A DNA stretch of 64,000 bases from CAVXSP01 sp963764505 (GCA_963764505.1 CAVXSP010000001.1:2666001-2730000), one strand, 5' to 3'; counted from the stretch's first letter, positions 8,059 through 17,879 are shown. The notes: generated by a model not told the origin, from the sequence alone. Translations and numbers: made by a program.

Positions 8059-10368
8059 TCATCTGACCACCACCGTCGCCGATTGGTACTGGATCGGCAC
8101 CTGCTGCCCGCCGGGGCCGACCACGGAGCCAGAGACGACAATCTGCGTGGACCCGGGGGACATGGCCTGGAACTGGATGCTGCCCAGCAGGCCGGACCCC
8201 GACGCTCCGCTCGCATTCGACGGACGCGAGAACACGAGATCGACCGTGCCGCCGTTCGGGTCGATGGTCGGCACGAACGTTGGGGTCACATTCCCCTGGT
8301 TCATGAACGTGCCCTGCACGGCGGCCTGTGCGCGCAGCACCGCCGGGTTGTAGGACACGCGCAGGCTGATCGTGCCGACTTCGGGCATGTTCGCGGCCGT
8401 CACGGGCACGGTGTAGGGCGCGAGGGCGCCGGACTGGAACTCGGTGCCTGGCGAGAACAACGAGATCGTCGGAGGCTGCTGCGCCGCCGGCGGTTCCGCT
8501 GGCGCCAGCGGCGCCGGTTCCGGGGCCCGCGGCGGCGCCGCCACCGCTGGGGGCGGCGCCCCGACGCCCGGCTGCCCCGCCGGCGGCGTGACGCCCGCCG
8601 GCACGGGCGCTTCGGGCGAGATCAGCGGCGCCGCGCCGGCCTGCCCGAGGTTCTGCTGCGTGCCGATGTACATCGGCTTGAGGTCCTCGGCCGTCAACTC
8701 GTGCGACCGCACGATGTGCGGCGTGATGACGATGACGATGTCGCTCTGCTCGTTGGTTTGGTTCGTATTGCCGAAGATGTTCCGCAGGATGGGGATGCGC
8801 GCCAGGCCGACGAGCCCCGTGTCGATCGTGTCGTTCCGTTCGCGTAGCAGCCCGGCCATCAGGTTCGATTCGCCGTCGCGGAGACGGAGCGCCGTCGTCA
8901 CGATGCGGTCGGTGAACGATTGCAGGGGCGTGCCGCCCACGTTGATCGTCTGGCCGATCGCGCTGTTCTCGATCGTGAGCGGGTTCAGGATGATCTCGTC
9001 GTCGAACGTGACGCGCGGCGTGATGGTCAGGTTCACGCCGATGTTCTTGTAGGTGAAGCTCGTCACGGGCGACTGGATGATGCCGGCGCCGGTCGTGGTC
9101 GCCGGGATCACGGAGTTGAGGACCGGGACCTGGTCGCCGAGGTTCATCGTGATGACGGACCCTTCAGCGCCTCGCACCGACGGCTTGGCGAGCGTCCGCG
9201 TGTGGCTGTCGGACTCGAGCAGCCGGACGAGCGCGGTCGGCACCGTGACGTAGAAGTCGTTCGCGCTCATCCCGCCGCTGATGGTGTTCAGATTGAACGG
9301 CGGCGGCGTCGCCGGTGGAAACGTGCCGGAAGTGTTGGGCGGGGCCACCTCCGGCGAGAAGGTGAACCCCAGCGCATATTGCTGCAGGTCGAGTCCGAGC
9401 TGCTTGGCGCGCGTCCGATCGACCTCGAGGACCTCGACCTCGATCAGCACCTCGGCTTTCGGTTTGTCGTTGGCCTTCACGAGCCGGTCGATGAGATTGA
9501 TGATCGGGCCCGTGGAGCGGCAGGTGATCGCCGTCGTGCTCTTCTGGGGTGCGCACGTGGGGCGGGCCGACGCGTTGGTGCTCGTCGTCGTCTGCATGAT
9601 GATCTGAATCATGTCCGCCGGCTCGACGTTCGAGAGATAGAACACCTGCGTGTAGAGGTCGTCGTATTTCTGGTGCTCCGTGGGCGTGTCCTGGAAGACG
9701 ACGATCGTCCTCGGATTCACGACCTTGAACGCCAGGTTGTTGTTGGACAGGACCTGATTGAACGCCTCCTCGAGCGACAGGTCCTGGACGTCGATCGAAT
9801 ACGGGCGGCTGACGAGGTTTTCGGCGCTCTGCGCGTAGGTCACGTTGATCGGAGGATTGCTGAACGCGGCAATGGCGCTCAGGATGTCCCGAATGGACGC
9901 GTTCTGGAAGCGCAGCAGCGGCACCTTGATCCGCGGATCGAGCGTCGGGATGGTCGAGCTCTGGCGCACTTCGTCGCGGAGCTGGTCGATGCGGGACGGC
10001 GGCCGGGCGCTCTCGACCCGTTCGCGCTCGCGGCGTTCGAGCTCGTTGGCCTTCGCAAGAGCCAGGGTGTTGGTCGGATCGAGCTCCGCGGCCAGGCGAT
10101 ATTCGGCGATGGCGCCGGGAAGCTGTTCCTGCGCTTCCAGGTCGCGGGCGCGACGGATGTGCTCGGCCGAGGCGGCGCCCATCGCGCGCTGCAGGGCGAT
10201 CTTGACGTCGATCCGGCTCGGATCGCGGCCGAGCGCCTGCCGGTAATACTCGACGGCGGCGTCCCAGTCGCCGCGCTGCGCCGCCTGTTCCCCCGCTCGC
10301 ACGGCACGCCCGGTGGCACAGCCGGCGGCCGCCACCAGCAGCAATCCCGCGGCTCCAATTCGCAGCAT
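8059..10368 (-). CDS. gspD: secretin (GspD/PilQ family) with N-terminal TPR and C-terminal cohesin-like domain
   Basis: Outer-membrane secretin pore of a type II secretion or type IV pilus system. Order: lipoprotein signal (MLRIGAAGLLLVAAAGC), TPR-like helices (residues about 20-130), an STN/N0-type domain (IRDILSAIAAF...SLEEAFNQVL), an N1 domain (VFYLSNVEPADMIQII), and the secretin core with VRGAEGSVITMNLGDQVPVL, NIGVNLTITPRVTFDDEIIL and DIVIVITPHIVRS. A long Pro/Ala-rich linker follows, then about 140 residues resembling a cohesin fold (ISLFSPG... LRVSYNPAVLRAQ... GLLGSIQFQAMSPGS). The full protein is 769 residues. It lies just downstream of pilMNOP on the same strand. Confidence 0.92.
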   Translation of the reverse strand: MLRIGAAGLLLVAAAGCATGRAVRAGEQAAQRGDWDAAVEYYRQALGRDPSRIDVKIALQRAMGAASAEHIRRARDLEAQEQLPGAIAEYRLAAELDPTNTLALAKANELERRERERVESARPPSRIDQLRDEVRQSSTIPTLDPRIKVPLLRFQNASIRDILSAIAAFSNPPINVTYAQSAENLVSRPYSIDVQDLSLEEAFNQVLSNNNLAFKVVNPRTIVVFQDTPTEHQKYDDLYTQVFYLSNVEPADMIQIIMQTTTSTNASARPTCAPQKSTTAITCRSTGPIINLIDRLVKANDKPKAEVLIEVEVLEVDRTRAKQLGLDLQQYALGFTFSPEVAPPNTSGTFPPATPPPFNLNTISGGMSANDFYVTVPTALVRLLESDSHTRTLAKPSVRGAEGSVITMNLGDQVPVLNSVIPATTTGAGIIQSPVTSFTYKNIGVNLTITPRVTFDDEIILNPLTIENSAIGQTINVGGTPLQSFTDRIVTTALRLRDGESNLMAGLLRERNDTIDTGLVGLARIPILRNIFGNTNQTNEQSDIVIVITPHIVRSHELTAEDLKPMYIGTQQNLGQAGAAPLISPEAPVPAGVTPPAGQPGVGAPPPAVAAPPRAPEPAPLAPAEPPAAQQPPTISLFSPGTEFQSGALAPYTVPVTAANMPEVGTISLRVSYNPAVLRAQAAVQGTFMNQGNVTPTFVPTIDPNGGTVDLVFSRPSNASGASGSGLLGSIQFQAMSPGSTQIVVSGSVVGPGGQQVPIQYQSATVVVR

Positions 10369-10491
10369 CCCTGACAAGGCTCCCCCGCTTCCACACTCCA
10401 GGTTCGCGCGGACGATCCGCGATCGCCCGCGAGACACGCGTCCACGCCCGCGCGCCCGCCGGCCGCGAGCCAACTGCCACGCAACACTATC

Positions 10492-11046
10492 TCAACTGCC
10501 CCGCAACGGCAGCGTGACGCGGCCCGTGCCATCGACGTACTCGATGACGAGCGATTCCTCCCCGATGCGGACGATGCGGTAGCGGCCGTCGAGGATCTGT
10601 CCCTGCACGCCTTCGAGCACGTTGCCGTGGCCGTCCGAGAGCATCGCGACCACCTGGCTGTCGGGGAGCACGGCGCGCCCGATGAACTTCAGCGTGATAG
10701 GCGGCACGACGGGCGCAGGGGGCGACGCCGCCCGCGGCGAGGCGGGTGGCGCGTAGACCCGGGCCGGCGCCGGCGGCTGCGGCCTGGCGCCGAACGCGAA
10801 CGGATTTCGCGTCGTCGTGGGCGGCTCGGATGTCGGCTCGAGTCTGTCGAGCGCCAGCGGCTGAGGCATCGCGATCTGCGGCGCGGCGCTCGCGGGCCGC
10901 GTCTGGGGGTTGGACGCGCCAGCGGCTGGACTAGCCGGGGCGCTGCTGAGCAGCCTGGACGCGACGTATCCCGCGACGATCAGCAGGGCGCCCAGGATCG
11001 CGAGCTGGCGCGTGCGCGCAGGGCCAGGCGGCGGCAAGATCTTCAT
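10492..11046 (-). CDS. pilP: PilP-like inner-membrane/periplasmic assembly protein
   Basis: One N-terminal membrane helix (LAILGALLIVAGYVASRLL) and a Pro/Ala-rich periplasmic linker lead to a small beta domain (ITLKFIGRAVLPDSQVVAML... VLEGVQGQILDGRYRIVRIG) of the PilP/GspC type, which connects the inner-membrane platform to the secretin. Its 184 residues and its place between pilO and the secretin support the call. The ATG overlaps the pilO stop (ATGA), implying translational coupling. GspC-like naming would be equally defensible. Confidence 0.7.
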   Translation of the reverse strand: MKILPPPGPARTRQLAILGALLIVAGYVASRLLSSAPASPAAGASNPQTRPASAAPQIAMPQPLALDRLEPTSEPPTTTRNPFAFGARPQPPAPARVYAPPASPRAASPPAPVVPPITLKFIGRAVLPDSQVVAMLSDGHGNVLEGVQGQILDGRYRIVRIGEESLVIEYVDGTGRVTLPLRGS

Positions 11047-11630
11047 CGGGCCGTCGGCGGAGTGGCGAGATAGTACGTGGCGACGTCCAGCGTCACCTCG
11101 AGGCGGCCGCTGTTCGCGGACTGCAGATCCGCCGCCCGCGACAGCCCGACGCGCTCGATGACGACGAACTCGGGCGCGGTCTCCACGGTATAGAGGAACT
11201 TGCGGATGGCGGCGTAGTCGCCGAGCAGGGTCACGGTGCCGGCCAGGCGCACCAGCCTGCTCTCCTTGACACTCTCCTGGTCGAGCGTCCGTCGCTGGAA
11301 CACGAGGCCGGTGTCGTCGGCAGTCCGCTGCAGGAACGACATGACCTTGGAGGCCGCCGTGGCGCTGCCGGGGAGGACCTCGGCATAGAACCTGCCGAGC
11401 TCCTGGTCGGCGCGCTGCCTGCTCGCCAGCGCGTCCTGCGCCTGCTTCTGGACCAGTCGCGCGCGGAGCAGGCCCGTGTCCGCGTGCTCCGCGCCGGCCT
11501 TGAGGGTCGACACGCTCTGTGCGAGCGGTCCGACCGCGAGGACCACCAGCGCGAGATCGATGACGAGCAGCCCGATCAGGGGGAGCATCAGCGCCCGGCG
11601 CTCCTGGAAGACGCGCCGCCAGAGGCTCAC
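11043..11630 (-). CDS. pilO: PilO-like (GspM-like) assembly protein
   Basis: A short cytoplasmic N-terminus, one membrane helix (LMLPLIGLLVIDLALVVLAV), a coiled-coil-like region rich in Ala, Gln and Arg, then a ferredoxin-like periplasmic domain with TVTLLGDYAAIRKFLYTVE and FVVIERVGLS, the pattern typical of PilO. It pairs with PilN in the alignment subcomplex of pilus/secretion systems. Its 195 residues match the family. Start and stop codons overlap those of pilN and pilP by four bases, so the three are coupled. Confidence 0.75.
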   Translation of the reverse strand: MSLWRRVFQERRALMLPLIGLLVIDLALVVLAVGPLAQSVSTLKAGAEHADTGLLRARLVQKQAQDALASRQRADQELGRFYAEVLPGSATAASKVMSFLQRTADDTGLVFQRRTLDQESVKESRLVRLAGTVTLLGDYAAIRKFLYTVETAPEFVVIERVGLSRAADLQSANSGRLEVTLDVATYYLATPPTAR

Positions 11631-12247
11631 GGCCGTCTCCCGCGCCCGGTCGCGGCCGTTCTCCCGGCCCCCGCGGGCCCGCCGGCCGACCGTCCCGGCG
11701 CCAGGTAGTAGGCGATGACCTCGCCGCGATACGTTCCCTCGTCCTCGTTGCGCTCCGTGTTGCGGGCCAGCAGGTCGTAGAACGCGCCGGTCTCGCGCAG
11801 GGCGTTGATGAACGTGTCGATGTCCTCGGGCCGGCGTCCGACCACCGTCATCGTCACACGGACGTTGCCCTTGTCGACGCGCGGCGCGACGGCGACGAGG
11901 CGCAGGTCGAGCGGCAGCGTCTTCTCAATCAACCCGAAGAACACCGTCCAGGAGAACGTCCGCTCGTCGATGAGGACGTTGGCCTCCTGGGTGGAGCCGG
12001 CGAGCTGGACGAGCGTGGCGCGATCGACGCGGCGCTGCAGATCCTGCGCCGAGCGTTCGATCCGCTGGGCGTCGGCCGCATCGCGATCGATGCTGGCCTT
12101 GAGCGCGGATCGCTGGGAGGACAGCGCCGAGAGTTCGTAGACGTTGACGGCCAGGACCGCCGCGGCGAGCACGGCGATCACCGCAATGGCTGCCGAGACG
12201 AGCCGCTCGTTGTAGAACGGCCGGGACGAGAGATTGCCTCGCAGCAT
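11627..12247 (-). CDS. pilN: PilN-like (GspL C-terminal) assembly protein
   Basis: Begins NLSSRPFYNERLV, the conserved PilN cytoplasmic peptide that binds PilM, followed by a membrane helix (AIAVIAVLAAAVLAVNVYEL), a coiled coil and a ferredoxin-like domain (VAPRVDKGNVRVTMTVVGRR... DIDTFINALRETGAFYDLL). 206 residues. Lies ten bases after pilM and overlaps pilO. Likely part of the inner-membrane platform of the same machine. Confidence 0.78.
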   Translation of the reverse strand: MLRGNLSSRPFYNERLVSAAIAVIAVLAAAVLAVNVYELSALSSQRSALKASIDRDAADAQRIERSAQDLQRRVDRATLVQLAGSTQEANVLIDERTFSWTVFFGLIEKTLPLDLRLVAVAPRVDKGNVRVTMTVVGRRPEDIDTFINALRETGAFYDLLARNTERNEDEGTYRGEVIAYYLAPGRSAGGPAGAGRTAATGRGRRP

Positions 12248-12257
12248 GTCGTTGGGT

Positions 12258-13298
12258 TCAGGCGGCCTGCTCGGGACCCTGCCGGCCGGCGGCCCGCGTC
12301 CCGCGCTCCCGAATCAGCATCCCGACGGGCGCCGCGAGCGCGTCCAGCACGTCTCCGGCCGGCGCCGCGGCCGCGCGGTCGCGCAACGAGATGGCCAGGC
12401 GGACGTCGACGATGTCTGCCGGCACGCCGACGAGCCCGGCCAGTTCGTCACGGAGCCGGTCGGCATTCTCGGTCGCGAGCGCGGCGCCCGACACCCAGAT
12501 CTTCGTGAACGTCGAACCGCCCAGCCGATCTTCGTGGTACATCGCGGTCTGGTGGACGAGCGCGCTCAGCGGCTCCTGGTCGACGCTCGCGCGATGGCGA
12601 TAGAAGAGGAGATCGGCGCCGCGCAGGATGGCGATCGTCGTGCCTTCGTGCGCGAGGCAGACGAGAAGCCAGTCTCCGTCGGGGGCCGCCCCGGCCCCCA
12701 TCACGGCGTTCATGACGTTGAAGCTCGCCAGGTCGACGATGCCGGCGTGCACGCCGGCGGCATCCGCGACGGCCTCGTACTGGGCGATGACGTCGCGTCG
12801 CGCGACCACGGCCGCGAACGTGGCACCGTCGTCGACGCGGTTCGCCGCGACGTGCGCCACCGTGGCTTCGTCGAGCGGAAATGGCGTGGCCTTGCGGAGC
12901 TGCCATCGGACCAGTTGATCGAGATCGGCGGCGCGCGCCGGGATGTGATCGAACCGCATCAGCGACACGCGCGCGATCGCATCGGGCACCAGGAGGGCGG
13001 CCCGCCGCGGCTCCCCGAGACCCGCGCGTTCGAACGCACGGCGAAGGCTTGCGGCGACGGCGGCCGGTTCGGCCACGTTGGCGCCCGTCAGCGCAGGGGT
13101 GACCGCGTCGTCGGGCAGCGTCTCGGACGCGTAGCCGGACACAGCCGTCTGACCGCCGGGGGCGCCGATCGCCGCGACGGTAATGCGGCGGCTGGCAATC
13201 TCGATGGCCACGGCCGGAGGCGTCGGCGCCAGCCAACCTGGCGGGCGCGGCGAGCTCGTCCCCGCGCGCGAGCGGGGGCTCCGTTGGGACGGGGTCAT
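12258..13298 (-). CDS. pilM: PilM-like actin-fold ATPase
   Basis: Cytoplasmic actin-like protein that binds the PilN N-terminus. Visible: VAIEIASRRITVAAIG as the phosphate-1 strand, VLVPDAIARVSLMRFDH-type core, the conserved QLVRWQLRKATPFPLDEA, and DLASFNVMNAVMG with DGDWLLVCLAHEGTTIAIL (second phosphate site). The protein is 346 residues, close to the family length. The ATG at 13298 overlaps the gspE stop codon as ATGA and was preferred to an earlier in-frame start inside gspE. Confidence 0.8.
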   Translation of the reverse strand: MTPSQRSPRSRAGTSSPRPPGWLAPTPPAVAIEIASRRITVAAIGAPGGQTAVSGYASETLPDDAVTPALTGANVAEPAAVAASLRRAFERAGLGEPRRAALLVPDAIARVSLMRFDHIPARAADLDQLVRWQLRKATPFPLDEATVAHVAANRVDDGATFAAVVARRDVIAQYEAVADAAGVHAGIVDLASFNVMNAVMGAGAAPDGDWLLVCLAHEGTTIAILRGADLLFYRHRASVDQEPLSALVHQTAMYHEDRLGGSTFTKIWVSGAALATENADRLRDELAGLVGVPADIVDVRLAISLRDRAAAAPAGDVLDALAAPVGMLIRERGTRAAGRQGPEQAA

Positions 13299-14941
13299 TC
13301 GACGAAGGTCACCTTGTTGATCTCCCGCAGCGTCGTCACGCCGTCGAGCACCCGGCCCACGGCGCACTCCCGGAGGAAGGTCATGCCCTCGTCGCGCGCG
13401 GCCCGTTTGATCTCCGACGTCGGCCGCCGGTCGAGAATCATGTCACGGATCCGATCGGTGAGGTCCATCAGCTCGCAGATGGCCGTGCGGCCCTTGAAGC
13501 CCGTGCCGCCGCACTCGATGCAGCCGGTCCCCTCGTAGAAGCTGTGCGTCTCGGCGAGGCCAGGGTCCATCGCCGATTCGATCAGCGCCTCCCTCGAGAG
13601 CCCGACCGGGCGGCGGCAGTGCGTACAGATCTTCCGAATCAGGCGCTGGGCCATCACGCAGTTGAGAGCGGACACGAACTGGTACGGCTCGACGCCCATG
13701 TTCAGGAACCGTCCCAGCACGTCGATGACATTGTTGGCGTGGACGGTCGTGAACACGAGGTGCCCCGTGAGCGCCGACTGGATCGCGATCTGGGCCGTCT
13801 CGGGGTCGCGGATCTCGCCGACCATGATCTTGTCCGGATCGTGCCGCAGGATCGATCGCAGCCCGCGGGCGAAGGTCAGTCCCTTCTTCTCGTTGATCGG
13901 GATCTGCGTGATCCCGCGGAGCTGGTACTCGACCGGGTCTTCGATCGTGATGATCTTGTCCTCGATCGTCTTGATTTCCGAGAGCGCGGCGTACAGGGTC
14001 GTCGTCTTGCCGCTGCCGGTCGGGCCGGTCACCAGCACCATGCCGTACGGCTCGCGGATGTACTTGCGGAACCGCCGCAGCTCGGTTTCGGGGAACCCGA
14101 GGATGTCGAGCCGCAGCTCCGTGAACTGCTCGCTCATCGATTCCTTGTCCAGGATTCGAATCACGGCGTCCTCGCCGTGGACGCTCGGCATGATCGACAC
14201 GCGGAAGTCGATCGTCTTGCCGCGCACGCGAAGCTTGAACCGGCCGTCCTGCGGCACGCGCTTCTCCGCGATGTCGAGCTCCGCCATCACCTTGACGCGC
14301 GAGATGATCGTGCTGTGGTGCTGGCGGCCGATCGGCTTCATCGCCTGCTGCAGGACGCCGTCAATCCGGTACTTCACGTGCACCGCGTCGTCCTGCGTCT
14401 CGATGTGGATGTCGGAGGCGCGGCGCTGCAGGGCCGTGAACACCATCGAGTCGACGAGCCGGATGACCGGGCTGGCGTCGGACGTCAGCTTCTCGACCGT
14501 GAGGTTCTCGTCGCCGATCTCCTCCTCGCGCAGGATCTGCATCTGGAAGCCTTCGGTGGCCTCCTCCAGCACGCGCTGCGAGCTCTCGCTCTTCTTGAGG
14601 ATGGTCTGGATGGCCGAGGAGGTGCCGACGCAGACGCGGATCGGCGTGTTGAGCTGTACCCCGACCTCGTCGATCGTCTGCAGGTCGCTCGGATCGGAAA
14701 CGACGATGAGCAGCATCTGGCCGTCGCGGCGGTAGGGGACGAAACCGTAGCGCAGCATCATGTCCGCCGGGATGCTGCGGAACAGACCGTGATCGATCCG
14801 GAAGTGCTCGAGGTCGACGAACTCGAGCTGGTACCGCTGCGCCAGGCGGCGGGCGTCCCGCTCCTCCGCAGCCCGATCGACCGGGACGGAGGCGGGCTCG
14901 GCGTAGAGGGTGTCGGCGTGGGGCGTGGCAGGATTGGCCAT
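13295..14941 (-). CDS. gspE: GspE/PilB-type secretion/assembly ATPase
   Basis: Hexameric traffic ATPase that powers pseudopilus or pilus extension. N-terminal N1E/MshEN-like domain, then ASDIHIE, VLVTGPTGSGKTTTLYAAL (Walker A), IEDPVEYQLRGITQIPINEK (Asp box), LRHDPDKIMVGEIRDPETA (Walker B) and HLVFTTVHANNV (His box). A zinc tetracysteine follows (ICTHC... CIECGGTGF), typical of GspE/PilB and absent from PilT. 548 residues is usual. Six bases separate it from gspF; it overlaps pilM by four. Confidence 0.95.
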   Translation of the reverse strand: MANPATPHADTLYAEPASVPVDRAAEERDARRLAQRYQLEFVDLEHFRIDHGLFRSIPADMMLRYGFVPYRRDGQMLLIVVSDPSDLQTIDEVGVQLNTPIRVCVGTSSAIQTILKKSESSQRVLEEATEGFQMQILREEEIGDENLTVEKLTSDASPVIRLVDSMVFTALQRRASDIHIETQDDAVHVKYRIDGVLQQAMKPIGRQHHSTIISRVKVMAELDIAEKRVPQDGRFKLRVRGKTIDFRVSIMPSVHGEDAVIRILDKESMSEQFTELRLDILGFPETELRRFRKYIREPYGMVLVTGPTGSGKTTTLYAALSEIKTIEDKIITIEDPVEYQLRGITQIPINEKKGLTFARGLRSILRHDPDKIMVGEIRDPETAQIAIQSALTGHLVFTTVHANNVIDVLGRFLNMGVEPYQFVSALNCVMAQRLIRKICTHCRRPVGLSREALIESAMDPGLAETHSFYEGTGCIECGGTGFKGRTAICELMDLTDRIRDMILDRRPTSEIKRAARDEGMTFLRECAVGRVLDGVTTLREINKVTFVE

Positions 14942-14947
14942 GGTCGT

Positions 14948-16166
14948 TCAGCTCATGACGGACGACAGCTGGAAGAGCGGCTGGTACAGCGACATGATCA
15001 GGGCCGCCAGGATGATCCCCATCACGATGAGCAGCACCGGCTGGACGAGGTTGGAGAAGCGCTCCAGGCTCGTCTCGTTCTCCTCGTCGTAGAAATCGGC
15101 GACGCTGTTGAGCATCTCCGCGAGAGCGCCGGTCGATTCCCCGACCTCGACCATCTCGACGGCGACGGCCGGGAAGATTCTGACGCTCGGCGAGAGACGC
15201 CGAGAGGCTGCCGCCCTCGCGCACCTGGCCGGCGACGGCCGTCAGATGGCCTGCCACGGCCCGGTTGCCCGTCGAGGTCGCACCGATCTCCAGCGCGTTG
15301 ACGAGCGGAATCCCGCCCGACAGCAGCGTCGCCAGGGTTCGGCACACCTGCGCGGTGGCCAGCTTGCGTGCCAGTGGCCCGAAGTACGGCAGCTTCAGCG
15401 CGAACGCGTCCAGCCGCGCGCGCTGCCCGGGCTGGCGGAAGGCGACGACGGCCGTGCCGACCAGCGCGGTACCCACGCCGAGCACGAGCCAGGCGTGCCC
15501 GATGAGCGCGGTCGAGAAGGCGACGACCACGCGCGTCGACAGCGGCAGCGCATGGCCGTGTCCGACTTCGTTGTAGAAGTCACGGAACTGTGGCACGACC
15601 TTGAACACGATCAGCCCCACGACCCCGGACGAGAGGCCGACGAGCACGGCCGGGTAGATGAGAGCCGAAACCACCCGCCGCCGCACCGACGCGAGCACCT
15701 TGATGTGCTGCACGTAGCGCCGCAGCACCTGCTCGAGGCTGCCGCTCCTCTCGCCGGCCATGAGCGAGGCGGTGTACACGCCAGGAAACAGATGCTGCGC
15801 TTCGAACGCCTCCGACAACGATGCGCCCGACCGCACCTGGTCGTGCACGTCGTCGAGGGCGGCCTTGAACGCGGGATTCTCGATCCGCCGCCGCAGGATG
15901 TCCAGCGACTGGACGAGCGGCAGTCCGGCCTTCAGCAGCGTCGCCAGCTCCTGATTGAAAATCAGGAACTCGGCGCTCGAGACGCGCCGGCGGCCCGGGA
16001 GTCGCAGCCGCATCCGGCCGAGACGGAGCCCGCCCCGCCCATGCACCGCAAGCAGGAACAGACCCTTCTCTTCGAGCTCGCGTCTCAGCCGCGTCTCGCT
16101 GTCAGCGACGTAGGTCGCCTCCATGACTTGCCCACTGGCGGTCGCCACCCGGCACCGAAACTCCAT
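14948..16166 (-). CDS. gspF: GspF/PilC inner-membrane platform protein (one frameshift)
   Basis: Polytopic platform protein of the same machine, containing two T2SSF domains. First copy: FNQELATLLKAGLPLVQSLD, AGERSGSLEQVLRRY. The second has RTLATLLSGGIPLVNALEIG and VEVGESTGALAEMLNSV, with a final helix region VLLIVMGIILAALIMSLYQP. The frame changes near 15170, between SLSASLAE and IFPAVAVEMVE-type sequence; removing one base restores it and gives 405 residues, exactly the usual GspF length. The start at 16166 has AAAGGACG as ribosome-binding site. Confidence 0.9.
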
Positions 16167-16205
16167 GGTCGTCCTTTAGACCCGACCGGCGGGAAAACGG
16201 CCGAG

Positions 16206-16901
16206 CTATCTCGCGAGCGTCAGGATGCGCTGGACGTAGTCCCGGGTCTCCCGGAAGGGCGGGATGCCGCCGTACTTCGTCACGGCCAGCAGGCCCGCGT
16301 TGTAGGCGGCCAGCGCCAGGCCGACGTCGTGTTTGAACCGATCGAGCAGCCCGCGCAGATGACGCAGGCCGGCCTCGAGGTTCTGCACGGGGTCGAACGG
16401 GTCGCTGACGGCGTACTGGCTGGCCACCGACGGCATGAGCTGCATCAGCCCCATGGCGCCCTTGGGGGAGACGGCGCGCGGCTCGAAGTCCGATTCGACC
16501 CGCACCACCGCGCGCGCCAGCTTCGCATCGACGCCGTAGCGGACTGCCAGCGCATCGACCAGGGCCTGCAGGTCGCCGCCCGCGCCGGACGAGCGCCGGG
16601 TTTCCTCCGCCTTCGGCATCGCGCGCGGGTATTCGTCCGGCAGCACCTCGTCAATCAGCGACTCCGGCGCCTCCATCCGACCGCCGTCCCGGAAGACGAG
16701 CACTGCCGTCCCGCCTTCAATGGTCCAGGACTCGACCGAGAGCGTGCGGCCGCTCTTCAGGTGCACGAGATCTGCGGCTGCCGGGACCGGAGTCCACAGG
16801 ACGAGGCCCCAGGCCAGGATCCACACGCCGCGGGGCGCAGACCGCGGGGCGCGCCCTGGCATCTGGCGCCCGGCCCCGGGCCCGACGGAGGGCTGTGTCA
16901 T
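16206..16901 (-). CDS. soluble lytic transglycosylase-like peptidoglycan hydrolase
   Basis: Signal-peptide-like N-terminus, a short beta-rich region (DLVHLKSGRTLSVESW, a segment often seen before SLT domains in these clusters), then an SLT fold: LARAVVRVESDFEPRAVSPKGAMGL with catalytic Glu, MQLMPSVASQYAV, and LALAAYNAG. 231 residues. Such enzymes open peptidoglycan for secretion or pilus assembly, which fits its position just upstream of gspF. The start overlaps the stop of the preceding lipoprotein gene (ATGA). Confidence 0.88.
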   Translation of the reverse strand: MTQPSVGPGAGRQMPGRAPRSAPRGVWILAWGLVLWTPVPAAADLVHLKSGRTLSVESWTIEGGTAVLVFRDGGRMEAPESLIDEVLPDEYPRAMPKAEETRRSSGAGGDLQALVDALAVRYGVDAKLARAVVRVESDFEPRAVSPKGAMGLMQLMPSVASQYAVSDPFDPVQNLEAGLRHLRGLLDRFKHDVGLALAAYNAGLLAVTKYGGIPPFRETRDYVQRILTLAR

Positions 16902-17800
16902 TTCGGCTCGACGAACACGTGGTAGACGCGGATTCCGAGCTCGCGGCGGTCGCTGCCACCGTTTGGGAGCATCGCGGGCACGAATGTCTTATCGACCTCA
17001 ATCCGGAGATCGACCATCTCCCCCGTGCCGAGCTGCGCCGTGGTGATCGGCAGCCGGCGGAGCGTCTCGGCCGTGCTGTCCGCCGGAAACGCGGCGATGA
17101 CCTGGTTGCCGATCGCCACCGTCACTGTCTGGGGCTGGCTGCTGAAGACGTCGCTGCGCGCATCGTAGTCGAGATAGAGGGTGGCGTCCTTGCGCGGATT
17201 CCTGAAGCTCACCGTCGCGACCTTCTGGCTCCAGCGCCAGCTGCTCGACGGATTATCCGACGCGTATTCGTCCTGGTTCCAGCCGCTCTTCCAGATGGTG
17301 AGCAGGTTCTCGGAGGAGGGCAGCAATTGCAGGGCGCCGACCTTGTACTCGTGCGCACTATCGGCGCGATCCGCCGGATCGCCGCCGGCCAGCGGCAGCC
17401 TCGGCGCGCCGTCGCGGTAGAGACCGACGCGGACCGTCGCCTCGCCGAGATACGGCACGACCGGGACGAAGACGGTGCGTGTGTAGGGCCCGACCGTCTG
17501 GCCGGGCTTCCATTGCGAGGTCGGCACGGGCGGATCGTGATCGTCGTACCAGATCACCTTGCCGTCGGAATCCAGCACGTGCACGAACACGCGATAGTCG
17601 CCGTCGATCTTGGCGTTGGGCGCAACGTCGAACTTGTAGGTCAGGTCCACCGGGCTGCCGAGAGGGATCCGCGTTCTGGAGGCCGCGAACGAGACCGTTG
17701 CCACCGGCGGCGTCTGGTCCGCGTGGGAGCAGCCCGTCAGGGCACAAAGCAGCAGAAGACACGGAAGGCTGCGCAAGGCAGGACGAGCTGCGAAGTTCAC
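16898..17800 (-). CDS. lipoprotein of unknown function
   Basis: Clear lipoprotein signal (LPCLLLLCALTGC). The 300-residue mature region has two beta-sandwich-looking halves. The first (VDLTYKFDVAPNAKIDGDYRVFVHVLD) resembles a carbohydrate-binding or Ig-like module; the second (ATLYLDYDARSDVFSSQPQTVTVAIG) looks like a second such module. I do not recognise the family. First gene of the minus-strand run that leads to the lytic transglycosylase and secretion ATPase genes, and divergent from the microcompartment shell gene. Confidence 0.7.
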   Translation of the reverse strand: MNFAARPALRSLPCLLLLCALTGCSHADQTPPVATVSFAASRTRIPLGSPVDLTYKFDVAPNAKIDGDYRVFVHVLDSDGKVIWYDDHDPPVPTSQWKPGQTVGPYTRTVFVPVVPYLGEATVRVGLYRDGAPRLPLAGGDPADRADSAHEYKVGALQLLPSSENLLTIWKSGWNQDEYASDNPSSSWRWSQKVATVSFRNPRKDATLYLDYDARSDVFSSQPQTVTVAIGNQVIAAFPADSTAETLRRLPITTAQLGTGEMVDLRIEVDKTFVPAMLPNGGSDRRELGIRVYHVFVEPK

Positions 17801-17879
17801 AAGCGCTCAAATGTTACCGTATTGCCGCATGCCATTCAATATGCTAGCCTTCCGGCGATTTTCGAGGTGTTCGATTCTC

